A DNA stretch of 64,000 bases from JAKVBH01 sp049800955 (GCF_049800955.1 NZ_JBNAGA010000002.1:620001-684000), one strand, 5' to 3'. Positions 33,787-43,227 are shown, numbered from the stretch's first letter. The notes: a model not told the origin generated them from the letters alone. Numbers and translations: made by a program.

Positions 33787-34335
33787 ATGAATTCGCGTCG
33801 TACTTTCCTGGCCTCCGCAGCTGCCACACTTGCTACGCCAGCCTTTGCCTTCAAACTCGATCCGATCCTGGAGCCGCAATACGTGGCGATGGATCCTGCC
33901 GTCGCAGCGCAGCAGATCCTTGTGCTGCCACGCGCGCGCTTCCTGTATTTCATTGACCAACCGGGCCGCGCATTGCGGTATGGCGTCGGTGTGGGGCAGG
34001 CCGGGCTCGATTTTCAGGGGGAAGCGATCATTCAGGTCAAGAAGGAATGGCCGACATGGCGCCCGACCAATGAAATGATCGAACGTGATCCGCGCGCCTA
34101 CGCAAAGTTTGTTGACAACGACTACGTCCAGCCGGGTGGGCCGGGCAACCCGTTGGGCGCACGCGCGCTCTACCTGTTCCAGAACGGGCGCGACACCTAC
34201 TACCGTATTCACGGGACCACAGCGCCGCGCTCAATCGGACAAGCCGCATCGAACGGCTGTATCCGCATGCTCAACGATCACGTGGTTGACCTCTATGACC
34301 GTGTGCCGCGCGGCACGAAGGTCACTGTTCTGTAA
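33787..34335 (+). CDS. L,D-transpeptidase (YkuD domain)
   Basis: A 182-residue periplasmic enzyme that cross-links peptidoglycan or attaches proteins to it. Residues 1-22 are a twin-arginine-type signal peptide (SRRTFLASAAATLA). The YkuD catalytic region has His142 in YRIHGTTAP and the nucleophile Cys158 in SNGCIRM. The domain is of the ErfK/YbiS type common in Rhodobacteraceae in several copies. The gene stands alone. Confidence 0.94.
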   Translation: MNSRRTFLASAAATLATPAFAFKLDPILEPQYVAMDPAVAAQQILVLPRARFLYFIDQPGRALRYGVGVGQAGLDFQGEAIIQVKKEWPTWRPTNEMIERDPRAYAKFVDNDYVQPGGPGNPLGARALYLFQNGRDTYYRIHGTTAPRSIGQAASNGCIRMLNDHVVDLYDRVPRGTKVTVL

Positions 34336-34379
34336 GCGAACTGGCTGGCGGTTTGCGTTTGGCTGGAAACCCTTAGGGG

Positions 34380-34643
34380 TTACCCGCCAAGCGCGATTGC
34401 CCAGATCGCGATGATGGGCATCACCATTGCGAACCCAATCAGGAACATGTGCACCAGCTTCATGACCGGGCTGTCGGCAATACTTTCCGACGATGTCATG
34501 GCGGACATCACAAGGTAGCCATTTCTCTCCTGACGCGCTTTTTCAGCGCGAATTGAGTCCATTGCGCGCTTGTGCACCGCAGCTTGTCGCGCCGCTTCTT
34601 CCGCGTCGCGCACGTCCGCGAACAGGGCTTGGCTTCCGTCCAT
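34380..34643 (-). CDS. small protein with one C-terminal transmembrane helix
   Basis: An 87-residue protein. The first 55 residues are charged and helical (DVRDAEEAARQAAVHKRA). A hydrophobic segment at about 63-86 (LVHMFLIGFAMVMPIIAIWA) anchors it by its tail. No family recognised. It is convergent with the L,D-transpeptidase gene and divergent from the flavoprotein gene. Confidence 0.6.
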   Translation of the reverse strand: MDGSQALFADVRDAEEAARQAAVHKRAMDSIRAEKARQERNGYLVMSAMTSSESIADSPVMKLVHMFLIGFAMVMPIIAIWAIALGG

Positions 34644-34701
34644 GAATTTGGCTCCCGAGTACTGGCAAATGTCGGTGGTTTAACATCCACTGGGGTGCTA
34701 G

Positions 34702-35886
34702 ATGGGCCGAATGAGCCAAGAAACAAGAGCTTTCGATATCATTGTCATCGGCGCAGGCCCCGCGGGGGCGTCAGCGGCCTATACGGCCGCGCGTCTTGGT
34801 CTCCGTGTTGCATTGGTCGATAAGGCTCTGTTTCCGAGAGATAAATTATGTGGCGGCGGGTTTACTGGCCGCGCCGCGCGCTACTACTGCGAGGTCTTCG
34901 AGCGCGATATTCCGCAACAATTTGATCGAAAAGATGCGGTCACATTCCACGCCTTCGGGCAGGAGCTGGGTGTCATCCCGGATATTCCCCCCATCTACTT
35001 GACGATGCGGCTCGATCTGGATGCACTTCTGACGTCGCATGCGCTGGATGCGGGCGCAGAGAACTATACGGGCCAGCGTATCGCGGAGATCGATGCGGCG
35101 GAGCAGCGGATCGTTTTGAGCAATGGCGATGTTCTTGAAGCAAGCGTTCTGATTGGGGCTGACGGGATTAGCTCGATAACAGCGCGCAGCCTGTTCGGGC
35201 GCGCTTTCGATCCCGAGAACGTGGGTTTTGGTCTCGAGATCGAAGCTCCGCCCGTTGCGGCCGATACCCCATTGCGCATCGATTTCGGGCAGGCAGTGTG
35301 GGGGTATGGCTGGTCCTTCCCAAAAAGCGGAAGTCATACGGTCGGCGTCGGTGGCGTCTTGTCAAAAAACCCGGATATGAAGCGTATAATGTCTGACTAT
35401 GTGGCCGAGCTGGGCGCGCCGCGTGAATTGAAAGTCAAAGGCGCCTATCTGCCTTTTGGACGCGCGCGCAAGCGGCCGGGCCGGGGTGCCACGCTGCTGG
35501 CGGGCGATGCCGCCTGGCTTGTCGATCCTGTCACGGGCGAAGGCATTGCCTATGCGATGAAATCCGGCCAGATCGCTGCGCAATCGGCGCATGAGGCCAT
35601 CAAACGCCGCGAGCCCGACATGGCGCTCAGGATCTACCGCCATCGCTTGCGGCCCATCACATCAGCGATCACGCAGGCCAATCTGGTGCGGCTGATCATT
35701 TACTGGGGACCCTTCCGCGAAGGGTTCATCCGCGCGTTTCGCAGGTCAGGAACATTGCGCCACGATTACATGCGTCTGCTCGGCGGTGAGATCGAATATC
35801 ACACGTTGACCGCCAAGTTGCTCAAGCGCCTTCCGTCCTATCTGAAGCGCGTATTCTGGCGCGCGCGCCCAAAACCCAACGCTTGA
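34702..35886 (+). CDS. geranylgeranyl-reductase-family FAD-dependent oxidoreductase
   Basis: A 394-residue flavoprotein. The FAD motif VIGAGPAGASAAYTAARLG is near residues 15-33, the reductase-type CGGGFTGRAARYY segment near residues 50-62, and the second FAD motif LLAGDAAWLVDPVTGEGI in the C-terminal half. This is the geranylgeranyl reductase/digeranylgeranylglycerophospholipid reductase family, which reduces isoprenoid chains. No bacteriochlorophyll genes are in the window, so chlorophyll synthesis is not supported; the substrate is open. The start may be this ATG or one three codons later. Confidence 0.85.
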   Translation: MGRMSQETRAFDIIVIGAGPAGASAAYTAARLGLRVALVDKALFPRDKLCGGGFTGRAARYYCEVFERDIPQQFDRKDAVTFHAFGQELGVIPDIPPIYLTMRLDLDALLTSHALDAGAENYTGQRIAEIDAAEQRIVLSNGDVLEASVLIGADGISSITARSLFGRAFDPENVGFGLEIEAPPVAADTPLRIDFGQAVWGYGWSFPKSGSHTVGVGGVLSKNPDMKRIMSDYVAELGAPRELKVKGAYLPFGRARKRPGRGATLLAGDAAWLVDPVTGEGIAYAMKSGQIAAQSAHEAIKRREPDMALRIYRHRLRPITSAITQANLVRLIIYWGPFREGFIRAFRRSGTLRHDYMRLLGGEIEYHTLTAKLLKRLPSYLKRVFWRARPKPNA

Positions 35887-35898
35887 AGGCGCTCCGCG

Positions 35899-36579
35899 TC
35901 AGTCGATCCGCGCCATCAGGCCCTGCACGCGCGGCCCGAGGGCGTCCACAATCCGCGCGACCCCATCTGCGTTGGGATGGATGCCATCGGGCTGCATGAA
36001 GTCCGCGACATCACGCAGTGTTTGGCCTTCGCTCTGAAGGCCTTCAAAAAACGATGGTGCGTAATCCGCACCGTAGGCCTGGGCCAATTCCGGATACATC
36101 GCATCAAAGGCCGCTTTGTAATCCGGCCCATAATTGCCCGGTGCCTGCATCCCCACCAGTAAAACATCAATGTCATTGGCCTGCGCCACTTTGAGGATGC
36201 CTTCCAGATTGGCGCGGGCCACCTCTGGGGCAATGCCGCGCAGAAGGTCATTGCCGCCCAAAGCAACAATCATCGCATCGATTTCTGGCGTAAGAGACCA
36301 TTCAACGCGGGCAAAGCCGCCTGCTGTCGTATCGCCGGACACGCCCGCGTTTACGACCCGCGCAGGTGTACCCTGATCTTCGAGCCAACGACGCAGTTGC
36401 GGCACAAACCCATTCATCTCCAGGAGGCCGTATCCTTGGGTGAGGCTGTCGCCCAAGGCGAGAATATCGATGCGCTCCTCCGCCAAGACCGGCCCAGCGG
36501 CCAGCAGAAAACAGCTAAAAATAACGCCACCTGCCTTGGCCCGCGCCGCCCGACGCCCATATGTCACCTTGTGCAACAT
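35899..36579 (-). CDS. tesA: periplasmic arylesterase/lysophospholipase (TesA-like GDSL)
   Basis: A 226-residue SGNH hydrolase. Residues 1-33 are a signal peptide. The blocks are ILALGDSLTQGYG with nucleophile Ser, AGVSGDTTAGG, ALGGNDLLRG, and the C-terminal QPDGIHPNADG with Asp and His. It is TesA-like in its position divergent from a YbbA/YbbP ABC system, the arrangement also seen in E. coli. Likely substrates are esters or lysophospholipids. Confidence 0.92.
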   Translation of the reverse strand: MLHKVTYGRRAARAKAGGVIFSCFLLAAGPVLAEERIDILALGDSLTQGYGLLEMNGFVPQLRRWLEDQGTPARVVNAGVSGDTTAGGFARVEWSLTPEIDAMIVALGGNDLLRGIAPEVARANLEGILKVAQANDIDVLLVGMQAPGNYGPDYKAAFDAMYPELAQAYGADYAPSFFEGLQSEGQTLRDVADFMQPDGIHPNADGVARIVDALGPRVQGLMARID

Positions 36580-36594
36580 GCCATAGGTCCTTTC

Positions 36595-37290
36595 ATGTCA
36601 GAGCCTGTCCTCTCGCTTAAAGATGTGCATCTCGCGCTCGATGGCAATGCCGGTCGGGTGGATATCCTGCATGGGATCACGCTTCAGGTCAGGCGTGGCG
36701 AGACGCTGGGGTTGATCGGGCCGTCGGGCTCGGGGAAATCCTCTCTTCTGATGGTCATGGGTGGGCTGGAGCGGGCCACGGGTGGCGAGATCACCGCTTT
36801 GACGCGCGATCTCACGGCCATGGATGAGGACGCGCTCGCCCGGTTCCGACGCGATCACATGGGGGTGGTCTTTCAAAGCTTCCATCTCATTCCGACGATG
36901 ACGGCACTGGAGAACGTGGCCACACCGCTGGAACTCGCGGGGGATCGTGGCGCGTTCGAGCGCGCTGCGGCAGAGCTGGATGCCGTTGGGCTGAGTCACC
37001 GTGAAAACCATTATCCGGCGCAAATGTCTGGTGGCGAACAGCAGCGCGTTGCGCTCGCGCGTGCCTCTGTGACGCGCCCGGATATTCTGCTCGCTGACGA
37101 GCCGACCGGCAATCTCGATGGGGCCAATGGCGCGGCAATCATGGATCTGCTGTTTGGCCTCAGGGACCGACATGGCGCGACGCTTGTTCTTGTGACCCAT
37201 TCCCATGCCTTGGCGGATCGCTGTGATCGTGTTGTGCGGTTGCGTGATGGACGCGTGGATCGCGCGGCGCATGCAGAGGCTGCGGAATGA
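36595..37290 (+). CDS. ybbA: ABC transporter ATP-binding protein (YbbA-like)
   Basis: A 231-residue ATPase of the LolD/MacB/YbbA group. Walker A is GPSGSGKSSLL near residue 42, the signature MSGGEQQRVALAR near 144, and Walker B ILLADEPTGNLD near 164. It partners the FtsX-like permease next to it, with which it overlaps by ATGA. Together with the divergent arylesterase this is the tesA-ybbA-ybbP arrangement. The transported substrate is unknown, probably an envelope lipid or peptide. Confidence 0.93.
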   Translation: MSEPVLSLKDVHLALDGNAGRVDILHGITLQVRRGETLGLIGPSGSGKSSLLMVMGGLERATGGEITALTRDLTAMDEDALARFRRDHMGVVFQSFHLIPTMTALENVATPLELAGDRGAFERAAAELDAVGLSHRENHYPAQMSGGEQQRVALARASVTRPDILLADEPTGNLDGANGAAIMDLLFGLRDRHGATLVLVTHSHALADRCDRVVRLRDGRVDRAAHAEAAE

Positions 37291-39803
37291 GCCTCTCCAT
37301 CGCGGCGCGGTTTGCCCGCCGGGAATTACGCGGCGGGCTCAAGGGCTTCCGTATCTTTCTGGCGTGTCTGGTACTTGGGGTGGCCGCGATTGCAGCCGTA
37401 GGGTCCGTGCGATCAGCGATTCAGGCGGGGCTGTCGGAGCAGGGTGCTGTTCTTCTGGGGGGCGATGCGGAAGCCTCGTTTACCTATCGGTTCGCCTCTG
37501 AGGAGGAGCGGAGTTGGCTGGAGGATCAGGCCCTCGCCGTCTCCGAGATTGCAGATTTCCGTTCCATGGTTGTGGTCGATCAGGAACGCGGGCTGACGCA
37601 GGTCAAATCCGTGGATGAGGCCTATCCTTTGATGGGCGAGGTTGTCCTTGATCCCGCGATGCCTTTTGCCGAGGCCATGGCCGGGCGCAACGGTCTGCCC
37701 GGCGCCGTGATGGAGCGCGTACTGGCCGATCGTATGGGGCTTGCGGCAGGGGATACTTTTCAACTGGGCAGGCAGAGCTTTGTTCTCAGCGCGGTTCTTG
37801 TCTCTGAGCCGGACAGTGCGGGTGGCGGCTTTGGCCTTGGTCCTCGGACCATCGTCCGCACGCAGGCGCTGGAGGCCTCTGGGCTGTTGGGCGATGGCAC
37901 GCTTTTTGACAGCTCCTACAGGTTGCTCATGCCGCCAGAGACCGATCTCGATGCCGCGCGTACGCATGCTCTTGAGCGGTTTGAAGAGACTGGCCTGCGG
38001 TGGCGCGATGCGCGCAATGGAGCGCCAGGGGTCGCGCAATTTGTGGAGCGGTTGGGTGCCTTTCTCGTGCTGGTCGGGCTCTCGGGTCTGGCTGTCGGTG
38101 GCATTGGTGTGTCCGCAGCGGTGCGGGCCTATCTGGCGGGCAAGACATCGGTCATTGCCACGTTGCGGACCTTGGGGGCCTCGCGTGCCGTGATCTTTCA
38201 GACCTATTTCATTCAAATCGGTATTCTGAGCCTCGCTGGGATCATTCTGGGCCTCGCGCTCGGCGCGCTCGTGCCCATCGTGCTTTCGCCTTTGCTTGAG
38301 GCGCGATTGCCCGTACCTGCGGTCTTTCGCATCCATCCCGCGCCATTGGGTGAGGCGGCCTTGTACGGCGTGCTTACTGCATTGATCTTTACACTCTGGC
38401 CGCTTGCCCGGACGGAAGAGGTGCGCGCCGCGACGCTCTTTCGAGACGCGCTTTCTTCTGCGCGCGTCCTGCCGGCATGGCGCTTCGTGTTTGCAACAGC
38501 GGTGCTGGTGATCGCGCTTGTCGGCGCAGCAGCGGTCTTCTCGGAACGCGCGATGCTAACCCTTTGGACAGCGCTCGGCATTGGCGGCGCGCTCGTCATC
38601 CTCGCTGCGGCGGCCTGGTTGATCCGAAAAGCGGCCGCCCGCCTGACGCGTCGCGCCCGCGGCAAGCCCACGCTGCGGTGGTCTCTGGCGGCGATCTCGG
38701 GGCCGCGCGAAGGGGCGGCCTCTGTGGTCTTGTCGCTCGGGCTCGGCCTTTCCGTTCTCGCGGCGGTAGGGCAGATCGATGGCAACCTGCGCTCCGCCAT
38801 TGCACGTGATCTGCCCGAAGTCGCCCCGTCTTACTTCTTCGTGGATATCCAGAAGGATCAGATGCCGGGGTTTTCAGAGCGTTTGGACAGGGATCCGGGC
38901 GTCTCGCGTGTCGATTCTGCGCCGATGCTGCGGGGCATCATCACGCGGATCAATGGCCAGCCTGCCTCTGAGGTGGCCGGCGCTCATTGGGTGCTGGAGG
39001 GTGACCGAGGCTTGACCTATGCCACCTCAGTTCCGGAGCGCACGCGGCTGACATCCGGCACATGGTGGCCCGAGGACTACACCGGCCCGCCGCTTCTCTC
39101 CTTTGCGGCAGAAGAGGCCGAAGAAATGGGCCTGCTTCTGGGCGATGAGATCACCGTCAACATCCTCGGGCGCGACATCACGGCGACGATCGCAAGTTTC
39201 CGGGAAGTTGATTTCTCGACAGCCGGGATCGGCTTCATCATGACGATGAATCCCTCTGCCTTGCAAGCCGCCCCACATACGTTCATCGCGACGGTTTATG
39301 CCGAAGAAAGCGCCGAGACGGCGATTTTGCGCGATTTGGCCAGCCAGTTTCCCAACATAACCGCAATCCGCGTCCGTGATGCGATTGACCGTGTCTCCGA
39401 CCTTCTCGCGGGGATTGCCGCCGCGACATCCTATGGCGCGGGCGCGACCTTGCTGACAGGCTTTCTTGTCCTGATCGGGGCCGCCGCGGCGGGCGAGCGC
39501 GCGCGTACCTATGAGGCGGCTGTCTTGAAAACGCTGGGCGCAAGCCGGGGTCGCATTTTGCGCAGCTTTGCCTTGCGTGCGGCCCTGCTTGGGGGGGCAG
39601 CGGCGCTCGTGGCGTTGTTCGCAGGCATTCTGGGGGGATGGGCGGTCTCGACCTTTGTGATGGAGACGGAGTTCGCAGTGATCTGGCCAAATGCGCTTGC
39701 TGTGGTCACGGGGGGTGTCCTTGCGACGCTGTTGGCGGGTCTGCTGTTTGCCTGGCGCCCCCTTGCGGCGCGGCCAGCCGGTGTCTTGCGCACCAAGGAA
39801 TAG
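37287..39803 (+). CDS. ybbP: FtsX-like ABC transporter permease (YbbP-like)
   Basis: An 838-residue membrane protein with the two-half FtsX/MacB layout: an N-terminal helix, a large periplasmic domain, three helices near residues 260-370, a central pair of helices near 400-450, a second periplasmic domain, and a final three-helix block. SVIATLRTLGASRAVIF and TYEAAVLKTLGASRGRIL are the repeated FtsX coupling motifs, one in each half. It works with the ATPase upstream. Confidence 0.93.
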   Translation: MSLSIAARFARRELRGGLKGFRIFLACLVLGVAAIAAVGSVRSAIQAGLSEQGAVLLGGDAEASFTYRFASEEERSWLEDQALAVSEIADFRSMVVVDQERGLTQVKSVDEAYPLMGEVVLDPAMPFAEAMAGRNGLPGAVMERVLADRMGLAAGDTFQLGRQSFVLSAVLVSEPDSAGGGFGLGPRTIVRTQALEASGLLGDGTLFDSSYRLLMPPETDLDAARTHALERFEETGLRWRDARNGAPGVAQFVERLGAFLVLVGLSGLAVGGIGVSAAVRAYLAGKTSVIATLRTLGASRAVIFQTYFIQIGILSLAGIILGLALGALVPIVLSPLLEARLPVPAVFRIHPAPLGEAALYGVLTALIFTLWPLARTEEVRAATLFRDALSSARVLPAWRFVFATAVLVIALVGAAAVFSERAMLTLWTALGIGGALVILAAAAWLIRKAAARLTRRARGKPTLRWSLAAISGPREGAASVVLSLGLGLSVLAAVGQIDGNLRSAIARDLPEVAPSYFFVDIQKDQMPGFSERLDRDPGVSRVDSAPMLRGIITRINGQPASEVAGAHWVLEGDRGLTYATSVPERTRLTSGTWWPEDYTGPPLLSFAAEEAEEMGLLLGDEITVNILGRDITATIASFREVDFSTAGIGFIMTMNPSALQAAPHTFIATVYAEESAETAILRDLASQFPNITAIRVRDAIDRVSDLLAGIAAATSYGAGATLLTGFLVLIGAAAAGERARTYEAAVLKTLGASRGRILRSFALRAALLGGAAALVALFAGILGGWAVSTFVMETEFAVIWPNALAVVTGGVLATLLAGLLFAWRPLAARPAGVLRTKE

Positions 39804-39860
39804 GGCTGTTGCAGAGCTGCAGAATCTGTCAAGGCAGGGGCAAATTGCCGGAGATGATAC

Positions 39861-40757
39861 ATGACTGACCAATTGCCAATGCCCATTCCCTCTCCTTTGA
39901 CCAAGGCTCAGAAATCCCAGCTTCTCAATCTCGTGCGCCGTGCGGCACGCGCGGAAATCCTGCCGCGTTTTCGGAAGATTGACATGTTGGATATCGAAAC
40001 CAAGTCCGGGGCGCTGGATCTGGTGACCGCTGCGGACAAAGCCGCAGAGGCCATGATCACGCGTGGGCTGCAGATGAGCTTTCCGTCCGCGTTGATCGTT
40101 GGAGAAGAAGCCGCAGAGGGCAATCCCAAGCTGCGCGACGGTATTGCCGAGGCCGAGATGTGTTTCCTCATCGATCCTGTCGACGGAACGTGGAACTTTG
40201 CGAAAGGGCTCGCCACGTTCGGTACGATGGTTGCGGTGTGCCGCTTTGGAAAGCCTGTGCTTGGCTTGATTTATGATCCTTTGGGCGACGACGTGATCTG
40301 GGCAGATGAAGACCATGCTGCTGCGTTCCTGCCTGCGTCTGGCGCGCCGCGGAAGGTCTCGACCGCTGCACCGAAAGCCTTTGGGGATCTGCTTGGCTAT
40401 ATCCATTTGAAACATATGGACAAAGAAGCGCAGCCCAAGGTCGCAGCACTATACCCGGAATTGGCAATGGCCGGCTCGCTGCGGTGTTCAGCGCATGAGT
40501 ATCGCTTGTTGGCGCAAGGCCACGTGGATTTCGTTCTGTCGTCGCAGCAAACGCCGTGGGACCATGCCGCAGGCGTTGTACTTTGTCAGCAGGCCGGAGG
40601 ACATGCGGCGATGCTGGATGGGTCCGACTATTCGGCGGCGGTGCGCGAAGGATATCTGCTCAGCGCGTCCTGCAAGGACGTTTGGGAGAGTGTCGCTCAA
40701 AAGCTGATCGAGATCGATCTTGTGCCTCAGTCGCAGGACGCGACAACCGAGGCGTGA
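39861..40757 (+). CDS. inositol monophosphatase-family phosphatase
   Basis: A 298-residue Mg-dependent sugar or histidinol phosphatase. The metal-binding motifs are VGEEAAEG, IDPVDGTWNFAKGL near residues 103-116, and TPWDHAAGVVL near residue 231. Family members include SuhB, CysQ and the HisN histidinol-phosphate phosphatase. In alphaproteobacteria HisN is of this family, but no his genes are adjacent and substrate is open. A Rho-independent terminator follows the stop codon. Confidence 0.9.
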   Translation: MTDQLPMPIPSPLTKAQKSQLLNLVRRAARAEILPRFRKIDMLDIETKSGALDLVTAADKAAEAMITRGLQMSFPSALIVGEEAAEGNPKLRDGIAEAEMCFLIDPVDGTWNFAKGLATFGTMVAVCRFGKPVLGLIYDPLGDDVIWADEDHAAAFLPASGAPRKVSTAAPKAFGDLLGYIHLKHMDKEAQPKVAALYPELAMAGSLRCSAHEYRLLAQGHVDFVLSSQQTPWDHAAGVVLCQQAGGHAAMLDGSDYSAAVREGYLLSASCKDVWESVAQKLIEIDLVPQSQDATTEA

Positions 40758-40761
40758 CAGG

Positions 40762-40799
40762 CGGCCCCTGCGCTTTCGCTCCGGGGCCGTTCTTTTTTA
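40762..40799 (+). terminator. Rho-independent terminator after the phosphatase gene
   Basis: CGGCCCC and GGGGCCG form a 7-bp stem with a 14-nt loop, followed by TTCTTTTTT. It begins 5 bp after the phosphatase stop, and its T-run overlaps the 3' end of the convergent peroxiredoxin gene. Confidence 0.85.
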
Positions 40800-41285
40800 C
40801 ATCGCGTCCAAGAGGCCTTCGCCCGCAGCGATGCCGCATTCTCCGGGGCTGTCCTCGACATGCAGGATCTCGACCTTGCCGTCATTGACCAGCATTGCGT
40901 AGCGCTTCGAGCGTGAGATCAGCCCGGCGGGCGGGGCCGTGAAATCCATGCCAACGGCTGTAGTGAAGGCGCTTTCCGCGTCACCCAGCATGGCAATGCC
41001 CGCAGCCGTGGCGCCGGTGCTCTCGCCCCAGGCCTGCATGACAAAGGGATCGTTTACAGAGACACAGATGATTTCATCCACGCCTTTCGCAGCAAACTGC
41101 TCCTTGGTGCGGATGAAGCTCGGAACATGGGCCGTGGTGCATACGCCGGTGTAGGCACCGGGCACCGCGAAAATCACAACTTTGCGGCCCTTGGTTTTGC
41201 TTGCGAGATCAACTGCTTCCGGCCCGTCCGCGCCCATTTGCGTGAAGCTTGCGTCGGGTAGCATGTCGCCTTGTTGGATAGCCAT
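40797..41285 (-). CDS. peroxiredoxin (Prx5 type)
   Basis: A 162-residue thiol peroxidase. The peroxidatic Cys49 lies in FAVPGAYTGVCTTAHVPSF. A possible resolving cysteine sits in DSPGECGIAAGEG near the C-terminus. Length and motif fit the Prx5/type II peroxiredoxins that use glutathione or glutaredoxin to reduce peroxides. It is divergent from the ferredoxin reductase gene. Confidence 0.93.
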   Translation of the reverse strand: MAIQQGDMLPDASFTQMGADGPEAVDLASKTKGRKVVIFAVPGAYTGVCTTAHVPSFIRTKEQFAAKGVDEIICVSVNDPFVMQAWGESTGATAAGIAMLGDAESAFTTAVGMDFTAPPAGLISRSKRYAMLVNDGKVEILHVEDSPGECGIAAGEGLLDAM

Positions 41286-41365
41286 GGATTTCCCACCTGT
41301 TGTTTGATGTTGTACCTTCGGCAGATATAGGGTTGTTCGGGCAAGAGAGCCAACGGAAAGGCAAG

Positions 41366-42574
41366 ATGATGTCTCATATCGTGGTGATTGGAGCCGGACA
41401 GGCGGGGTCCTCCCTGACGGCCAAACTTCGGGCGGACGGGTTTGATGGCGCCATCACGCTCATCGGTGCGGAGTCTGTTCCACCCTACCAGAGGCCACCC
41501 TTGTCGAAGGCCTATCTTCTAGGCGACATGTCTCTCGAGCGGCTCTATCTGCGCCCCGAAAGTTTCTATGCAGATCAAGGGATTGACCTGCGTTTGAGCA
41601 CATATGTCGACGAGATTGACCGGTCCGCCAAAACGATCCGGATCGGGGCGGAAGACTTGGCCTATGACCAGTTGGCGCTCACCACGGGCTCAGTCCCGAG
41701 GCGTTTGCCAGCCGCAATTGGTGGCGATTTGCAGGGCGTCTTTGTGGTCCGCGATCTTGCGGATGTTGATGCGATGGCGCCCGGTGTTGTCGAGGGCAAG
41801 CGGGCGCTGATCGTGGGTGGTGGCTATATCGGTCTGGAGGCCGCCGCTGTGGCGGCAAAGAAGGGTATGCAAGTCACGCTGGTGGAGATGTCCGAGCGGA
41901 TTTTGCAACGCGTGGCAGCCCCCCAGACCTCCGATTTCTTCCGCGATTTGCACCGTTCGCACGGGGTGGATATCCGCGAAGGCATTGGTTTGGATAGACT
42001 TTTGGGAGACGGCCATGTCTCCGGCGCGCGTCTGAGCGATGGCTCCGAGATGGAGGTCGATCTGGTGATCGCCGGGATCGGCATTGCCCCTGCGACGGGG
42101 TTGGCTGAGGCGGCGGGGCTGGAGATCGACAATGGGGTCAAAGTGGATGCGCAGGGGCGCACGTCTGATCCGGCGATCTGGGCGGCGGGAGATTGCGCCT
42201 CTTTTCCCTACCATGACACGCGGATCAGGCTCGAATCCGTGCCCCATGCCATTGATCAGGCAGAGCTTGTCGCACGCAATATGTTGGGGGCAGGTGAGAG
42301 CTATACCGCCAAACCTTGGTTCTGGTCGGATCAATATGACGTCAAGTTGCAGATTGCCGGACTCAATACCGGATATGATCGGATCGTGACGCGACAGGGG
42401 GACAATGCGGTCTCCTTTTGGTACTTCCGGGGGGAGGATTTGCTGGCGGTGGATGCGATGAATGACCCGCGAGGGTACATGATCGGAAAGCGGTTGATCG
42501 AGATGGGGAAATCGCCCACGGACGCACAGGTAACCGGGCCAGAAGCCGAGCTTAAGGCATTGATGCGGCAATGA
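41366..42574 (+). CDS. ferredoxin reductase-like FAD/NAD(P) oxidoreductase
   Basis: A 402-residue flavoprotein of the putidaredoxin/rubredoxin reductase group. The FAD motif is VVIGAGQAGSSLTAKLR at residues 5-21, and a second dinucleotide motif (LIVGGGYIGLEAAAVAAKKG) lies near residues 148-167. The IWAAGDCASFP motif binds the flavin ribityl chain and the C-terminal reductase domain ends the protein. It would pass electrons from NAD(P)H to a 2Fe-2S ferredoxin serving a P450 or dioxygenase; neither is adjacent. Two ATGs in tandem could start it; an upstream frame extension is unlikely. It overlaps rsmD by ATGA. Confidence 0.92.
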   Translation: MMSHIVVIGAGQAGSSLTAKLRADGFDGAITLIGAESVPPYQRPPLSKAYLLGDMSLERLYLRPESFYADQGIDLRLSTYVDEIDRSAKTIRIGAEDLAYDQLALTTGSVPRRLPAAIGGDLQGVFVVRDLADVDAMAPGVVEGKRALIVGGGYIGLEAAAVAAKKGMQVTLVEMSERILQRVAAPQTSDFFRDLHRSHGVDIREGIGLDRLLGDGHVSGARLSDGSEMEVDLVIAGIGIAPATGLAEAAGLEIDNGVKVDAQGRTSDPAIWAAGDCASFPYHDTRIRLESVPHAIDQAELVARNMLGAGESYTAKPWFWSDQYDVKLQIAGLNTGYDRIVTRQGDNAVSFWYFRGEDLLAVDAMNDPRGYMIGKRLIEMGKSPTDAQVTGPEAELKALMRQ

Positions 42575-43128
42575 GAATTGTCGCGGGGCGCTTTCGCGGT
42601 CGGGCGTTGACGCCGCTTGGCAAAGGCGACCCTGCCGCGCATTTGCGCCCGACGACGGACCGGGTGCGCGAGGCGCTTTTCAATATGCTGGGCGGCGGGC
42701 GGTTCGGGGACCCTTTCGAGGGGGCGGTACTGGATCTTTTTGCGGGCACCGGCGCGCTGGGTCTGGAGGCCATCTCGCGGGGCAATGACAGCGTCACTTT
42801 TGTTGAAAGCGGCCGCAAGGCGCAGCGTATTTTACAGAGCAATATCAATCTCTTGAATGTATCTGACGAGACGCGGATCATCTCCAGGGACGCCACAAGA
42901 CTCCCGCTCAACACGACCGCTCCGGCGCGTCTTGTTTTCCTCGATCCACCTTATGGCAAGGGCCTTGGTGCGGCGGCTCTGAAGGCTGCGGCGCTACAGA
43001 ATTGGGTGGCGGAGGATGTTTTGGTTGTCTGGGAAGAAAACGCGCAACAAAGCCCGCCGGAAGGTTTCGAACTGCTGGATGTGCGGCGGTATGGAGATAC
43101 CACTATTTCACTCATGGGCCGCGTTTGA
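42571..43128 (+). CDS. rsmD: 16S rRNA (guanine(966)-N(2))-methyltransferase RsmD
   Basis: A 185-residue SAM-dependent methyltransferase. It opens with MRIVAGRFRGRAL and PTTDRVREALFNML, both diagnostic of RsmD. The SAM-binding motif is VLDLFAGTGALGLEA and the catalytic motif is LDPPYGKG. It methylates G966 of 16S rRNA. A remarkable inverted repeat starts 2 nt after its stop. Confidence 0.95.
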   Translation: MRIVAGRFRGRALTPLGKGDPAAHLRPTTDRVREALFNMLGGGRFGDPFEGAVLDLFAGTGALGLEAISRGNDSVTFVESGRKAQRILQSNINLLNVSDETRIISRDATRLPLNTTAPARLVFLDPPYGKGLGAAALKAAALQNWVAEDVLVVWEENAQQSPPEGFELLDVRRYGDTTISLMGRV

Positions 43129-43129
43129 C

Positions 43130-43176
43130 GGGGGGTATTTGTGCGATTTGGGTCTCAAATCGTACAAATACCCCCC
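43130..43176. repeat. 21-bp inverted repeat with 5-nt loop after rsmD
   Basis: The arms at 43130-43150 and 43156-43176 are complementary over 21 bp apart from one position that is a G-U pair in the plus-strand RNA. The loop is GGTCT. There is no T-run after either arm, so it is not a classical terminator, although it may end or protect both convergent transcripts (rsmD and dctP). The outer half of the arm (GGGGGGTATTTGT) resembles intergenic palindromes I recall as repeated in Roseobacter genomes. Confidence 0.85.
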
Positions 43177-43227
43177 GCCGGGACCACGAGCAGCGCACGG
43201 TCACTGCGCAACGGCGTGATGTGACGT

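Noticed and set aside
39027..40415. 462-codon minus-strand frame across ybbP and the phosphatase gene
   Set aside because: Spans two real genes and their gap, has no motifs.
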